Below are positions 30,612-42,772 of a DNA stretch of 64,000 nt, piece by piece. Below the pieces are notes generated by a model. It made no database searches. It saw only the letters and a program-made list of their open reading frames with translations, and had not been told where the DNA came from. The position numbers and the translations under genes are program-made. The DNA comes from Anaeramoeba flamelloides (Eukaryota; Metamonada; Anaeramoebidae). The stretch covers positions 5,580,001 to 5,644,000 of the forward strand of contig JANTQA010000060.1 of the NCBI GenBank assembly GCA_027625915.1, read 5' to 3'. The number at the start of each line of letters is the position of its first letter. Position 1 is the first letter of the stretch.

Positions 30612-31105
30612 AAATACCTGACATGAAAATAATCCCAGGAAAAGATTTTTAATTGTGAATATTAGTAAAATTGTTGTGAAATTACAAATCTTTTCAATCA
30701 AATCCCTTTTTTTAAGAAACAAAATTTTTAAAATTATAACTCACCCACTTATTAGAATGGTGATTAATTAAATTGTGCTTGTTCAAAACACCATTCAATT
30801 AATTAAAAAACAAGAATAAAAATTTATCCTTTTCCAAACTCTAGTAAACCTCTATAAAACTCGATTGTTTTTCAAAAAAAGTTGATCAACTTAGGCTATC
30901 AAACAATTACTCGAGTAATTCTAGAGCAACCCAACTTTAATGAACATTAAGTAGGTTTATTACTTGTTTCATAAAAAAAAATTGGTTATTTATAATAAGG
31001 ATTTGATTTAAAATATTAGAAATTACACAATAATTTTACTAATATTCACAATTGAAAATCTTGTCTGGGGATTATTTTCATGCCCGGTATTTTTTTCCCT
31101 ACTAT
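30612..31105. mobile_element. Inverted-repeat element J
   Basis: The arms 30612-30685 and 31022-31105 are inverted copies sharing CATGAAAATAATCCC, AATTGTGAATATTAGTAAAA and TTGTG in order. The element is about 500 bp and has no coding frame. Weak similarity continues outward, so the true ends may lie some tens of bases beyond. Confidence 0.65.
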
Positions 31106-31700
31106 ATAAGGTATTTCAAAAAAAGTGGGAAATTTTTTTTTACATTTCATGAAATAAATTCTTTGTTAGTGAAGGTATTCGTTAATTTGCAATACCAGAT
31201 CAATAAAAATATTAATACCGATTGAATCAAACAACACGGGTATTTATTTCAAAACATGATTGGTTGAAAAATTTCCAAAAAATGAAAAAAAAAAAAAATT
31301 GCACCTTTTTTGGAGATAACAATGTACTCCCATTTTCCATTAAAAAACTGAAAATATTGATAGATTACAAATTATTGCTTAAAAAATAAATGCGTTTATA
31401 TGTTTACAATACCACTTGAAAATTTGTTGAGATTAAAAAAGTTATGAAAACAATTTTATCGATCGAAATGAAAATAATAAACACCAATTTTCACAACTAA
31501 CAAATATCAGATAAAATTGAGATCCGAAAATTGAATATCTTTTTTTTTGTGTGTGTGTAATACAATACTAAGAAATAAATTGAATAATTATTTCCAAAAA
31601 TTAATAAATGGTAGCAAATGATTTTTTATATTTAAATACTTTTTTGAAGATTGAGTTTAATAAATATATTTGAAAATAAATTTGCCTACTTTTTTGGATA
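31100..31700 (+). repeat. Dispersed repeat H, copy 1
   Basis: Aligns in the same orientation with 50350-50960. Shared landmarks are GGTATTT-CAAAAAAGTG, AATATTAATACxGATT, CACCAATTTTCACA, TTTAATAAAxATATTTxAAA and ATAGCTTA/ATAACTTA. No coding capacity. Confidence 0.5.
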
Positions 31701-32061
31701 TAACTTATATTGATTATCTATTGAAAATTGTCTTTTTTGAAAGACTAAATTCAATTTCTATCATATCATAAGACAAAATTTACAATTTCTCTCACATCAG
31801 CATCGGAAAAACTTTTTTATTGAAAGAAAAAAGTAATAAATTTTATCAATTTCTAATAAAACACAAAAACTCCAAAAATAAACTATTTTTCATATCTTTT
31901 AGCTCACTTAATTGTGTTATTTAAAGTGGTATTGTAGAGTTTTATATTATGTTCTTATAAAAATAAATATCCAATTTTTTGATCAAAGTCATTTTATGTA
32001 ATTTCATCAATTTTTTTTTTTCTTTTTCTTTTTTTATGTTTTTCATTTTTTTTTTCTTTTT

Positions 32062-32092
32062 GATTATTATTATTATTATTATTATTATTATT
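32062..32092. repeat. ATT trinucleotide microsatellite
   Basis: About ten uninterrupted ATT units. A TAA run of about seven units occurs at 36661-36682. Confidence 0.95.
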
Positions 32093-32509
32093 GATCATTT
32101 TGTTTATTTGGGAACTTCAAGTTGTCAAGAAACAAAAGGGTTATTGGAATACAAATAAACATTCAAAAAAATAAGGCTATAAATTTTCTTAAAAAGGAAT
32201 TTAATCGTTTGTAAAAAAATATTATTGTAAACCCCTTTTAAAAGTTAGTTCTACAACAAAAAAACTATAATTCCCCTTTAAAAATTGTTATTTGCTTATT
32301 TCAGCAGTTTTTTTTACTTTTTAATAAAATTTTTGAATCTCAGGGTTTTGCTGGCTTAAATTTTTTTCTGAAAGTGGAACTATAATAAAATTTAATAAAT
32401 AATTAGAAGTTTTTCAATACAAAAAAAAAATATTTTTTCAATTTATAATTTTGTGCAAGTCACAATTTTTAAATTAGAGTTTTATATTAAAATAATGGCT
32501 TTTCTTTTT

Positions 32510-32918
32510 AATACATTTATTTTTTTTTTTTCAATTTTTTTTTGATAGGCAATTCATTTGCAAATTTTTTTTTTATTACAAGATATCAAGTCACTTAGTA
32601 AAAACCTGTTATTCGAATGCTATTGATAAAGTAAAAATGATTGTCGAGTTATCATTTTGATTTTATTGCTAGTTTAATGATCTTCAATAGGAGATCAAAA
32701 TGAACATTGTTGTTTTTCTCAATAGGGCACTAAGATTTTTGGTTTTTTCAATTTTTAAGAAAATCTATTGATTTATCAGTTTTGATTTATGTGTATATCT
32801 ACTATTTTTTGATATTTATTATTCTACTTATTCCTTATTTAATCTTCAAAGGTAATTTATAAAAAAATACTTGATATTTGAAAAATATGTTGGGTAAAGT
32901 TGATTGGAACAAAGTTTA
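32510..32918 (-). mobile_element. MITE family A, copy A3, truncated
   Basis: Inverted copy of family A that has lost one terminus. It shares TTTGCAAATTTTTTTTTTAT, TTTTTCTCAATAGGG and TTATTATTCTACTTATTCCT with copy A2 and ends GGAACAAAGTTTA. Confidence 0.65.
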
Positions 32919-33000
32919 CTGAAAAGTAAAAAAATCAAATTTTTGAGTATTTAATAAAATATAATGCAAAGTCTATAATTTTACCAATAATCAATAATAG

Positions 33001-33206
33001 TAACAGTCAATACCATTTTTAAGGTACAAATTTTCAACAAATTTTAAGTCCAAAAAATATTTCAATTGGATGGACATTTCTTGAGAACTGTTTTTAACAC
33101 ACTCTATTTTAAAAAAGTCCTTATTTTTGTACTTAAATTTGTATTATTTACTTGTCTGTAAATTTCTGAAAAAGTTTGTACCTAATAAAGTGTCACTGGT
33201 TGTAAT
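33001..33206. mobile_element. MITE family C, copy C5, degraded
   Basis: The ends are recognisable (AACAGTCAATACCATTTTTAA and AAAGTGTCACTGGTTGTAA), but the arms have diverged. Same length class as the intact copies. Confidence 0.55.
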
Positions 33207-33390
33207 ATTTTATAATGATTATTTTCAAACACTTACGGTTTTCAGCAAAATAAGATTACCATGATTAAACGCCATTCAGAAGGATAATTATATCAAAACC
33301 AAATACGTTTTTTTTTTTTATTTAACAACTTTAATATAAATCAATTTGCCAAAACATATAAATAGATAATTAAATTTTCTAATAAAAAAG

Positions 33391-33702
33391 TGCAACGATA
33401 AAAAAAAATTCAACATTTTTTCTAATTTGGAACATTACGAGAAACAAAAAGTAAAATCCAATGAAAAGAAGAAATTCATTAACTTCGAAAAAGAATCCAT
33501 TGTATTATTTTCAAACAAACCAATAAATAACGATTTAAATTTACTTTCATATCGAGACTATGCTTGTGGTTTTGGAGATCTCAAAAATAGTCTATTTCTT
33601 GAACAAATTTTTAATGAAAGAACAATCAAAGTAAAACCCTTCCACAAAAAGAAATTATTAAAAAAAACTGTTATTGTGTTGGTGTCTCCATTTTATCTTT
33701 AA
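33391..33702 (+). CDS. Hypothetical exon or small gene fragment
   Basis: An open frame with coding-like composition lies 300 bp upstream of TMEM181. It includes EKESIVLFSNKPINND, LLSYRDYACGFGDLKNSLFL and EQIFNERTIKVKPFHKKK. There is no upstream ATG in frame. A possible acceptor AAAAAAG precedes 33391, and possible donors (GTTATT near 33676, GTGTCT near 33688) follow. It may be an internal exon of an unrecognised gene, or a pseudogene. I do not recognise the domain. Confidence 0.35.
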   Translation, partial: CNDKKKFNIFSNLEHYEKQKVKSNEKKKFINFEKESIVLFSNKPINNDLNLLSYRDYACGFGDLKNSLFLEQIFNERTIKVKPFHKKKLLKKTVIVLVSPFYL

Positions 33703-33998
33703 TCGTTTATTTTTTCTTTTATGAACGAATCTTATTTTTCATAATCAGGTTCTATCAAGGTTCCCAATTAAAAACTATTTATAATTTTTTTTGTCTATTT
33801 CACTTTTTTATCCCAAATGTGTAATATTTTTATATTAGAATGACAATTCTTGTTTCTACACAACAAAAACAGTCATAAATATAATTCTAACTATTTTTTT
33901 ATTTTGAAAGTGAAAACATTTGGAAAGAGGTAAAACCAATTCATTTTTTTTGATTTTTATTTTATCTTACAAACACAATAAAATTGAATAAAATTCAA

Positions 33999-36900
33999 AT
34001 GTCTTCAAAAGAAATAGAAGAAGTTGAACTCGTCTTTGGTTACATCCCAAAACTTACCAATTGGACCAAAAAAAAGAACTTTTTATATTTTTTATTTTAC
34101 TTTTTTATCCTTTTGTTTTCGCTGACATTATGCATTGGCAGTCCCAAATTTTCAACAACAGAAACAGTAACAAAAACTTTTAATCACGAATCACCAGAAA
34201 ACGAATTTATTTTACAAGGCGTTCAGAGAAAAAATCAATATCTGGAAGGCGGGATCCAATATCATAACAAAGCCGATTTTGGAATCATTGCAAATGTTGA
34301 ATTACATTTTACAATTTATGGATCAAACCAAGAAGAAAACAACAAGATAAAATGGGATGAAATCAAAACTTACTCACTTCAGAAAACTATTGTTTCGTCT
34401 GTAACATTCTTTTTATTAGATTTTTATCTTGTTGTTGTTTTTTTTTTCTTATTATTCTCTTCCTCTTTTTAATTTTTTCTTTTCTTTTCTTTTTTCTTTT
34501 TTTTTTTAATCTTCGCTTTAAACCTTTAATATCTTTAGAAATTGGAAGTATCGGAAACAATAGCTTCTCTTTCTTTACCATTTATTCACTACAAAAATTA
34601 TAAAGTTCATTTGGTTTCAAATTTTACATCTGGATCACAATTCTTTGATTTTATTAATTTTAAGGTAACCACCTGTTCATTACATTTTTTCCATCAAGCA
34701 AATTTATTTTTCTTTTCTTTTCTTTTTTTTTAATCTTCACTTTTAACCTTCCCTAAGGTTTCTATTTTTGACACGGTTTGTTGTGAAATTACTCCTCCTC
34801 AAAGAAAATATCGAATATAAGAAAAATAGTCATCGTTTATTTCCCCTTTCACGTAAGATTCAAACAACTGTCTTATCGTGCTCTTAATAAATGGTAAAAT
34901 TGTTAATGTTTAAATTTTAAAAATTGTGTTTCTTCACGATTTGTAGAAACAAAAAAAAAGACCCACAAATCAATTCAAAACAAAAATTCTGCCACACTAA
35001 TTATGCTTTGGCTCTTCCTTATTGAACTTTCAAAATAAAATTACTTTTTTTTTCATTTACTAGTATTTGAATAATTAAGGGGAATAATTTTCACTTCCCT
35101 TTCCATATTTTCCTTTTTTAAATAAAAGCCACAAATTTCAACCTACTGCTTTGAAAACTCTATTTATATAAAAGAAAAATATGGAAAAGGAAGTGAAAAT
35201 TTTTTCCCATTTAGAATTCAAATACCGGTATAATTTAACAGGACGAAACTCTCTCCAAAATGCAATCGACCCATACTGTTAGAAAACGAAGGGTTAAAAA
35301 CCCAACTTCTTCACACTCGAATGATCACAAATAATCCAATTATATTCTTTGCAACTATTTATGATAAAAGTACAAACGTTTCTCTTCAGAAAAGGATGGA
35401 TTAAACTGTTTTTATACTTTAATTACTGTTTTAAAAAATGAATTTTTAAGAGTCTTGCCAGTACCATAGATTTTATTCATACACGAGACGTAGCTTAATC
35501 TCCAAAAATGAGTTTGTGAAAATCGACTTCTTTTGGTTTAAAAAAGGAGAAAAGAAATTCTATTCAAGATTCGAAGGATTTCAAAAATAAAAATGCATGT
35601 TTCTTAAGATTCTAGCATCTACCATAGATCTTGACCATTCCCAAGAAGTATCTTAATCTCTAAAAATGTTTCTGTAAAAATAGAATTCTTTTAGTTCAAA
35701 AAATATCCATATTTAAGTCAAAATAAAAAGGATTTTAAGAAAAATTCAAAAAATCAAAAAAAAAAAAAAACATTTGAAAGTAGACGTTTTTTGTCATTTG
35801 GTTTTTAGTTATTGTGATCCTCTGAATTTTTCTTTTTAAATCCATTAAAACTTTTTTTTATGTTAAAAAATGAATTTTTGATCAAGAGATCTTGTGGATT
35901 TTTTTGTCATTTAGATACTATGAATTGAATTTTTCTAAAATGAGTATTTTTTGTCTCTAAGATCCTGTTAATTTTTATTTTTTTTTGAATTTTTTCAAAC
36001 AAAAAAAAATTTAGCCTAATCTCTATTTATAAAAATTTATATATCGTAAAAACAAAAAAAATCAATCTTTTTCTTGTTTTATATTTCCACATGCTTATAT
36101 TTCTTCAATTCGAGTTTAAATCTTTTTTTTTCCTGTACAAAATCAATTTAATTCAATTTATTATTGTTTGTGGTTAATTTTATAACTCCTCAATATCAGA
36201 CAAAGTAATGATTTTGTAATATTCTTTCATTTAAAAATAACTCATTTGAAAAATGAAAAAAAAAAAAAAATCTATTCTCACCCAAAAATTGACGAAAGAG
36301 ATAAACATTAAAACTTCCGTACTTGTGTTAAAAATTTAAAGTAGCATTAATTTAAATTTGGAATTGAAATGTCTGGTTTTGATTATTTTTTCATAAAAAA
36401 ATTTTCATGTTTTTTCTTGATAGTTTTTTTAGTAATCTAAAATACAATATCTCTTTTAGTTTGTTTTTAATTGGAATTAGGCTTTTCATAAATAAAGACA
36501 AAAAACAATTTTGGATTTCAAAAAGAAAATTTTTGTCTTAATGATTGTCCCTTTAAAATCCATTATTTTTTTTAAAAGCAGACTTGCCTTAAAAAGAAAT
36601 GAGAAACATTTAAATACTAAAAATAAACATTTGTAGTATAATCCAGTGAATAAATTTCCCAATAATAATAATAATAATAATAAGTGCCTTAAAAACAATT
36701 TCTTTACAGTGCACAACATGGAAAAAAAAATTCAAAATTTTTGAGAGTCACTAAACAGAATCTATAATAAACTCTGTTTCAGTCAAGGGGGGACAAAAAT
36801 TTTTCAAATATCAATTATTTTATATAATTGACCTTTGAAGAACAAATAAAAAATAAGCAGAATAATACACATCAAAGAATTGTTGATATATGTCTGAAAG

Positions 36901-39900
36901 AAAACTAATTAATCAATAAATTTTACTAAAAATTTCAAAACTCAAATTCTTAGAGACTCGTTGAGAAAAACAACGATTTTCATTTTGAACTTCTACTGGT
37001 ATTTGAATAATATATAGGAAACAATTTTCAGTTCATTTTCCATACTTTTCTTTTAGAAATCAAGTCCCCAAATGAAATGTGTTGGGATTTGTGGTCACTA
37101 TTTGAAAAAGGAAATGAAAATGAAGTGAAAAATTTTCACATTTATTAAACAAATATCAAGATCAAAGATCGAATAGAATTGCAATAGAAATCAATATGAT
37201 TTCTCAACAATCATTCACATGGTTTCAATAACCTTAGAATAACACATTTTTACCAAATAACTATTGATCTTGCAATAAAAAAAAATTTTGCAAAAAGAAT
37301 TACGTTTTAAAAAAAAAATCGAAAAAAAAAAAAACAAAAATGTGAAAAAATGATTTCAATTTTGAAAATTTCGAAAATAAAATTTTTCTTCTAATATCTA
37401 TGCAAACCCTTTAAACATATGTATTTCATCCATTGCAACTGGGCTCTTTGACTGAAAAATAGTTTACATAAAATACAAAGCATAAAATTGAAAAAAAAAG
37501 ATTGACTAGATTTCAATTCAAAATTTTTAACACACCAAAATCAAATTTTTGATAAAAAAAAAATTAATATTAATTAATAATTGGGAAATACGAAATTTGA
37601 ACATCTCACTCTATGTGTTTTTTTGAAATGTTAACTATTATTTATTCATTATCTAGATATATCACAAAACAAAAAAATAAAAATACGAATAATAATTAAA
37701 AAAAAAATGATATTACCTTAATTTTGAAGAGAGAACAACAAAAAAAAGGGATTGGTAATTTTGTTGAAATTTCACTAGCAACAATTATTGGTTGAACAAA
37801 GATTATTAACCATCAAACTGATTTTATTTGAGTTCTTTTATTTAAAAAAAAATTACCTTTTAGCTAATACCAACATTTCGAAAAAAAAAAAATTTCAAAT
37901 AACTTAAACTATTGCATAATTGAAAAAAAAAAAAAAAAAAATGAAAACAAAAAACTAAAAGACAAAAAAATGTTACAAGTTTTTGTAAAATCAAAATTGA
38001 ATTCAAAGTAAAGTAAAGTGTAATATTGAATTTTAGTTTATTAACGATTTTAACTTTGTAAAAATTTTTGAATTATATTGTTACTGTTTTGAGTTAAATG
38101 AAAGAATCATTGAATCTGGTAATGAGAGAATTTTGAAGTGACTAAATTTGTAACTTCCAATTCGAAGATCGTCTAAAATAGACACGATCATTTGAAGTAT
38201 TTGAAACTTAATTTAGTTTTCTAAAATTTTGAACACTAGTTTATTTATCTTTATACTTTAACAGTTACTTTAAAATTGAATTTAAAGAAATCAATAAACA
38301 TTTTACTTGAAATAAAAAGAAAACAATTACCTCTAAATTCTAAAATCAATTAACAATTTAAAATTATTATCATTGAGAAAACAAAACAAGAACAATAATA
38401 ATAAAATTTTATTTTTAGTGCTTTCCCAACACAAGAAAAGTTTTCCTTATTTAGAATAGAATAAAAAAACAATTCATTATAAATCTAAATAATTAATCTT
38501 TGATCCAAATTTATTCTTCTAAAATTTTAAAAATATCAAAAAAAAAATAAATAAATAATAAAAAAAAACATAGTTTACATATGCTACCAATACCTTATTA
38601 GTTTATCAACTTGTTTTCCGGGGTTCAATCATTGTAATTTTATGTTTGGCACTATTTTTCTATACAAGACTAATGAAAGGAATCGGTTTTAACAAATTGG
38701 AAACCAAACAAAGGATTATTTGTTATTTAATAATTGCTTTATTATTAATGGATAACCCACTTTTTGCTCTTGAGCATCTGGTTGATTCATCATTTTTAAG
38801 ATTCTTGGACAAAATTCTGTTCGCAATTTTTTTTGTTGTTCTTTGGAGTTGGTGGCTTTTTACACTTGATATATTTTTAAAGGTAGTCTGAAATCAGAAT
38901 TGTTTCCTCTTTCTTTTTTTCTTTTTTTTTTTACTTTTTTTGTTTTTTTTTCTATTTGCTCTTCTTCTTAAATCCAAATTAAAATAAAAAAAAAAAAAAA
39001 AAAACAATTAAATCATCTGCATCGAAATGCTTAAGGTTTACAATCCCTGGAATTTGAAAAAAAAAAAAAAAGATTATCTTGTATCGGATGTGGAGACTTG
39101 TTAATTTGGTTCTTAACTGACCAATCTTGATCTTGATATGGGTTTTAATAGTGGTTCAAAAAGGCAATTTTTGTCAATTTAAATTTTTTTTTTTATTTCC
39201 AAAATCCGAATTGAAGAGTGTAAGAACAATTGATTGGCTCGAAGGCAAGTGTTAAAAAAATGTGGTTTGTGGGATGTTGATTGAAATATTTAATTAGGTT
39301 TGGTTTTATTTGGAGCTTTTTAAAAAAATTATTTTTTTATTTAGTTAATCAAATAAAAAGGGAAATAAATCTTTCAATTGACAACCCACAAATCAAAATT
39401 CATTTTTAAACATCTACAACCTATCTTGGTCTTACACTCTTCAATTCGGATTTTGGAAATAAAAAAAAAATTTAAATTGACAAAAATTGCCTTTTTGAAC
39501 CACTATTAAAACCCATATCAAGATCAAGATTGGTCAGTTAAGAACCAAATTAACAAGTCTCCACATCCGATACAAGATAATCTTTTTTTTTTTTTTTTCA
39601 AATTCCAGGGATTGTAAACCTTAAAGCAAAATTATTAAAATGATTTAAACTGTTATGTTATTTTAATAATAGCAAATTTATATTATTAATTCTTCATTTT
39701 TTAATGGTAATCAATTTAAAATTTTCAAAAATAGTAAATTTTTTTACAATAATTTATGTTTTGATCCAGATTATTCAAAATATTCGTTGAGAATAATTAA
39801 CATTATGCCGAATTCAAGTTTTGTTAATAATGTGATGAATATAGATTCTGTTTCAAAAAAAAATATTATTATTTTAAATTTTATTGTTTTTTTCGGAAAA

Positions 39901-41691
39901 TCAATTCAAAATATTATTTTTTAATTTACAGTCATTTTAAAAAAGTGAGGAACAAAAGCTTTTAAAAAGCGCTCCTCGAATTGACGAATAAAATCGTTTG
40001 AATAACACTTTTTAAAACTTAAGTTGCTCACTTTTTTAAAGAAACTGTGCATTATTTTTCATCAAATTTTGAAAGAAATTTAATCAAAAATAATATAAAT
40101 AAAAAAGCAGACAGATTGTTAAAATTCCAAATAAATGCAACGGGAGTGATCTTATTTTCAACAAAAAACATTACTCACAAGAGCACTTAAAAAAATATGT
40201 TTAAAGTTCTTGTCACTTTAGTGGGTTTGCTCCATACCCAAGGAGTGGTTTGCCACCAAAAATGATATTGTGAATTGAACTTTTTATGGTTGAAAAAATT
40301 CACAGGATCTTAAAGACGTAAAATACTAAGTTTAGAAAAATTCAATTCATAGGATCTAAATGACAAAAAATTCCAAATAAGTAAAAAAAAAAAATTCACA
40401 AGATCTTTTGAACAAAAATTCATTTTTTAAAATAAAAAAAAGTTTTAGTGGATTTAAAAATTTCAAAAAATCAAACAAAAAAAGTTTAAAAGGATTCTCA
40501 ATTCTCACAAAAAATTCATATTTGAAAAAAAAAAATTATCTTTTCTTTTTTTAAATTTCCAAAGGGTTAATTTTCTTCAATTTTAAAGGAATTGTTTTAT
40601 TTCCGTAGAAAATCAATTTTAATTCGATTTAATCAAATTTGTGGTTATTTTATAACCCCACTATATTTGACAGAACAATGATTTTATAACATTTTTTGAG
40701 AAAAAAATAACTCATTTAAGAAATGAAAAAAAAAAAAATCTTTGAGATCTCAAAAAAGCGCCAAGACATACACCCCAAAGCCAACACATTTGTATTCAAA
40801 ATTTTTATTCACAGCCATTTAAATTTGAAATTGGATGCTTGCTCTTTGGTGCTTTTTTCTAAATATTTGCCCGTTTTTTATTGTTGAACATTTGAAATTG
40901 CTCATGCGTCAGTGTCTTATTTGTTTTTAATTTATATCAACTACTCGTAATAATTGCTAATAAATATTTTTCAATTTCAAACAATTTTTTTTCACCAGAA
41001 TGAATCTACTCTTAAATTTCAAAAAAAAACTGTAATTTTTTTTATTGTGTATAATTATTTTTTTTTTCCAAAATCTATTAACTTTTCAAAAATATCTTAA
41101 ATTCTTCTTCTTCTTTCTCTCCCCCCCTCCCCCCCTTAAAATTATTTTTATTATTTATCAAAAGGATATTAGAGAGCCTGATTCAAAAAGGCAATTTCTT
41201 TTCAAAAGAATTCTTCCAAAATTAATACCTTTATTATTCTTATTTTATTGCTTAATATATGACAGTTATGTTTATTCACATCATCATACTTTAGATAAAG
41301 AACTTAATGGTATTAAATCTGTAATGGGATATCAAACAAATAAATATCTTTTATTTATTTCATTTTTAATTTGTTTATTGTGGATTATTCTGCAATATAT
41401 TGAAATTTATCTGAATTTAAAAAAAATTAATCAAATGAAAAACATTATACTTAATTTTACTATCTCTGCTATAATACCAATTGCTCTATCGGTTTTTATA
41501 ATATACGATTATTATTCACCAAGTTCTTCACATCTTAAAGCTATTCTTGTTTTACAGCCAATTGTTTTTAATTGTTATTTCATTTTCCATTCATTTGCTT
41601 GGTTTCCTGAAAAATCAGAAATTGGAGAACAAAATATTCAAATCATTGAAAGTGGGGATGACTATGATGATGGTGATCGTGATCTTGGTGG

Positions 41692-41732
<41 letters not shown>

Positions 41733-42772
41733 TAGAAATTGGCAATAATGACGAAGAAGAAGATGATTTTGATAATTTTAATGATCATAGTATCGATATA
41801 GAAAATAATCATAATAATAATAGTAAGAGTAAGAGTAAAAATCTTGATAGAAATAATGAATCCGAAACGAAAAAATATGTTAATAAGGAAAAAGAAAATG
41901 AAGTATTATCAGATGACAATATTAGTGTATTCGATGAATTTGATCTTGATTCACATCCTTTTGAGTCATCATCAAATGATTACTCAAATAATGAAGAGAA
42001 AATTAAAAAGGAGAATTACAATTATGATCCAATAGAAAGGAATGTTAATCAAAATAACAAAGATAATTCCCATGGATCAATAAAAAAGGAATCTGAATGT
42101 GTTACTTCAAATTCGGAAAATGAACTTGACAATGCTTTTGAGCAGGGTGGTGAAAATAATTCACGTTCAAATAATGATGACAACGACGATGTTGATGATG
42201 ATGTGAATGGACTTGTGAATGTTAATGTTAATGATAATAAAGTTGATAATAAGAAAAAAAATCAATTTCAAAATGAAAATAATAAAATAAAACCAGAATC
42301 GGAACCAGAATCGGAACCGGAATCGAAACCGGAATCGGAACCAGAATCGGAACCAGAATCGGAACCAGAATCGGAATCAAAATCGGAATCTGAACCAGAA
42401 ACTTTAGATATTTCTCCAGATGTAACAGATGATGAACAAGCAAATAGAAATCAAAATAGTTCTTTGCAATTCGATGGGTACAGCAATCAACGGCAGCAAA
42501 AAGAAGAAATTCATTCTATTTCAAGTGATGAGGATTCGGAAGTGCTCCTAAGTATTTACACTTCAAATAAAAATATAGATCATTCATCTGCTTTAGTGCA
42601 TCGAGATCTTTTACAAAATAAATATAATTTAAGTGATGATCAAAATAATAAAGATTCTTCAGAAAACGAAGATTCGTATTCTTTAGATGAAATGGATAAT
42701 AAGCCCAATAATGAAAATAATAATAATGGAAAAATAGATCAAGATCCAGATCTAGAAGAAGAAAAAAATTAA
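33999..42772 (+). CDS. TMEM181-like multipass membrane protein
   Basis: Five exons: 33999-34400, 34539-34664, 34758-~34779, 38602-38882 and 41165-42772 (about 812 aa). A signal-anchor (FLYFLFYFFILLFSLTLCIG) is followed by a lumenal beta-rich domain. Then come ~7 membrane segments that track human TMEM181: FRGSIIVILCLALFFYTRL, IICYLIIALLLMDNPLFAL, LPKLIPLLFLFYCLIY, KYLLFISFLICLLWII, IILNFTISAIIPIALSVFII and AILVLQPIVFNCYFIFHSFAWF. Exons 4 and 5 join cleanly in phase 0 (IFLK/DIREPD). The tiny exon 3 and its donor are the least certain part; the exon 1 donor could also be at 34392. The last ~330 residues are a hydrophilic acidic tail with poly-Asp, Asn-rich and repeated ESEPESEP, where the human tail is ~40. 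Introns 3 (3.8 kb) and 4 (2.3 kb) hold MITEs. TMEM181 is a poorly understood GOLD-domain, GPCR-like Golgi/surface protein. Confidence 0.8.
35062..35230. mobile_element. MITE family B, copy B1
   Basis: About 170 bp with inverted ends. The left end is CTAGTATTTGAATAATTAAG with TTTTCACTTCCCTTTCC; the right end is GGAAAAGGAAGTGAAAATTT with AATTCAAATACCGG. It lies in intron 3 of TMEM181. Related copies: 36998-37155, 44757-44905, 46530-46715 and 59838-59995. Confidence 0.75.
35450..36300. repeat. Dispersed repeat family K with internal duplication
   Basis: Two ~165 bp units (35450-35560 and 35615-35710) share ACCATAGAT, CTTAATCTCxAAAAATG and TCTTTTxGTTxAAAA. Positions 35800-36040 are an inverted match to 40260-40440, while 36080-36270 match 40540-40740 in direct orientation (TTCTTCAATT, TGTGGTTA-TTTTATAAC). 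A third relative is at 25900-26280. Located in TMEM181 intron 3. Confidence 0.55.
36769..37465 (+). mobile_element. MITE family A, copy A4, with nested family B
   Basis: A full-length 697 bp copy, from AAACTCTGTTTCAGTCAAGG to CTTTGACTGAAAAATAGTTT. A family-B MITE (about 36998-37155) sits inside it at the same internal site as in A5 (59606-60301). A4 and A5 thus form a younger subfamily that spread with the insert. In TMEM181 intron 3. Confidence 0.85.
39031..39624. mobile_element. TTAA-flanked MITE (family D), copy D1
   Basis: Terminal inverted repeats of about 200 bp start GGTTTACAATCCCTGGAATT and are nearly identical between ends. TTAA sits exactly at both outer borders (39031-39034 and 39621-39624). 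Precise TTAA duplication and GG-initiated ends suggest a piggyBac-type transposase acted on it (inference). No coding capacity. It lies in TMEM181 intron 4. The near-identity of its arms suggests a recent insertion. Confidence 0.9.
40200..40760. repeat. Dispersed repeat family K, second copy
   Basis: Contains the inverted match to 35800-36040 and the direct match to 36080-36270. Part of TMEM181 intron 4. A 22-codon frame starting at 40199 (MFKVLVTLVGLLHTQGVVCH) looks like a signal peptide but lies in the repeat and has no continuation. Confidence 0.5.

Larger units (their letters stand above)
29737..33390. other. 3.6 kb intergenic region downstream of eS19
   Basis: No supported exon. Contents in order: eS19 3' flank, inverted-repeat element J (30612-31105), dispersed repeat H (31100-31700), an ATT microsatellite, partial family-A MITE A3 and degraded family-C MITE C5. 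Confidence 0.6.

Noticed and set aside
34758-34853. Longer exon 3 for TMEM181 in another frame, ending at a GTAAGA donor
   Set aside because: The frame is open and the donor good, but it does not follow in phase from exon 2, and a short exon in phase 0 aligns well to human TMEM181. I kept the short form with low certainty.
38634-38645. GGTTCAATC resembling a tRNA B box
   Set aside because: It is inside TMEM181 exon 4, and no cloverleaf or A box can be built around it. No tRNA was found elsewhere.
41100-41165. C-rich tract CCCCCCCTCCCCCCC as a special repeat
   Set aside because: It is the polypyrimidine tract just before the acceptor of TMEM181 exon 5.
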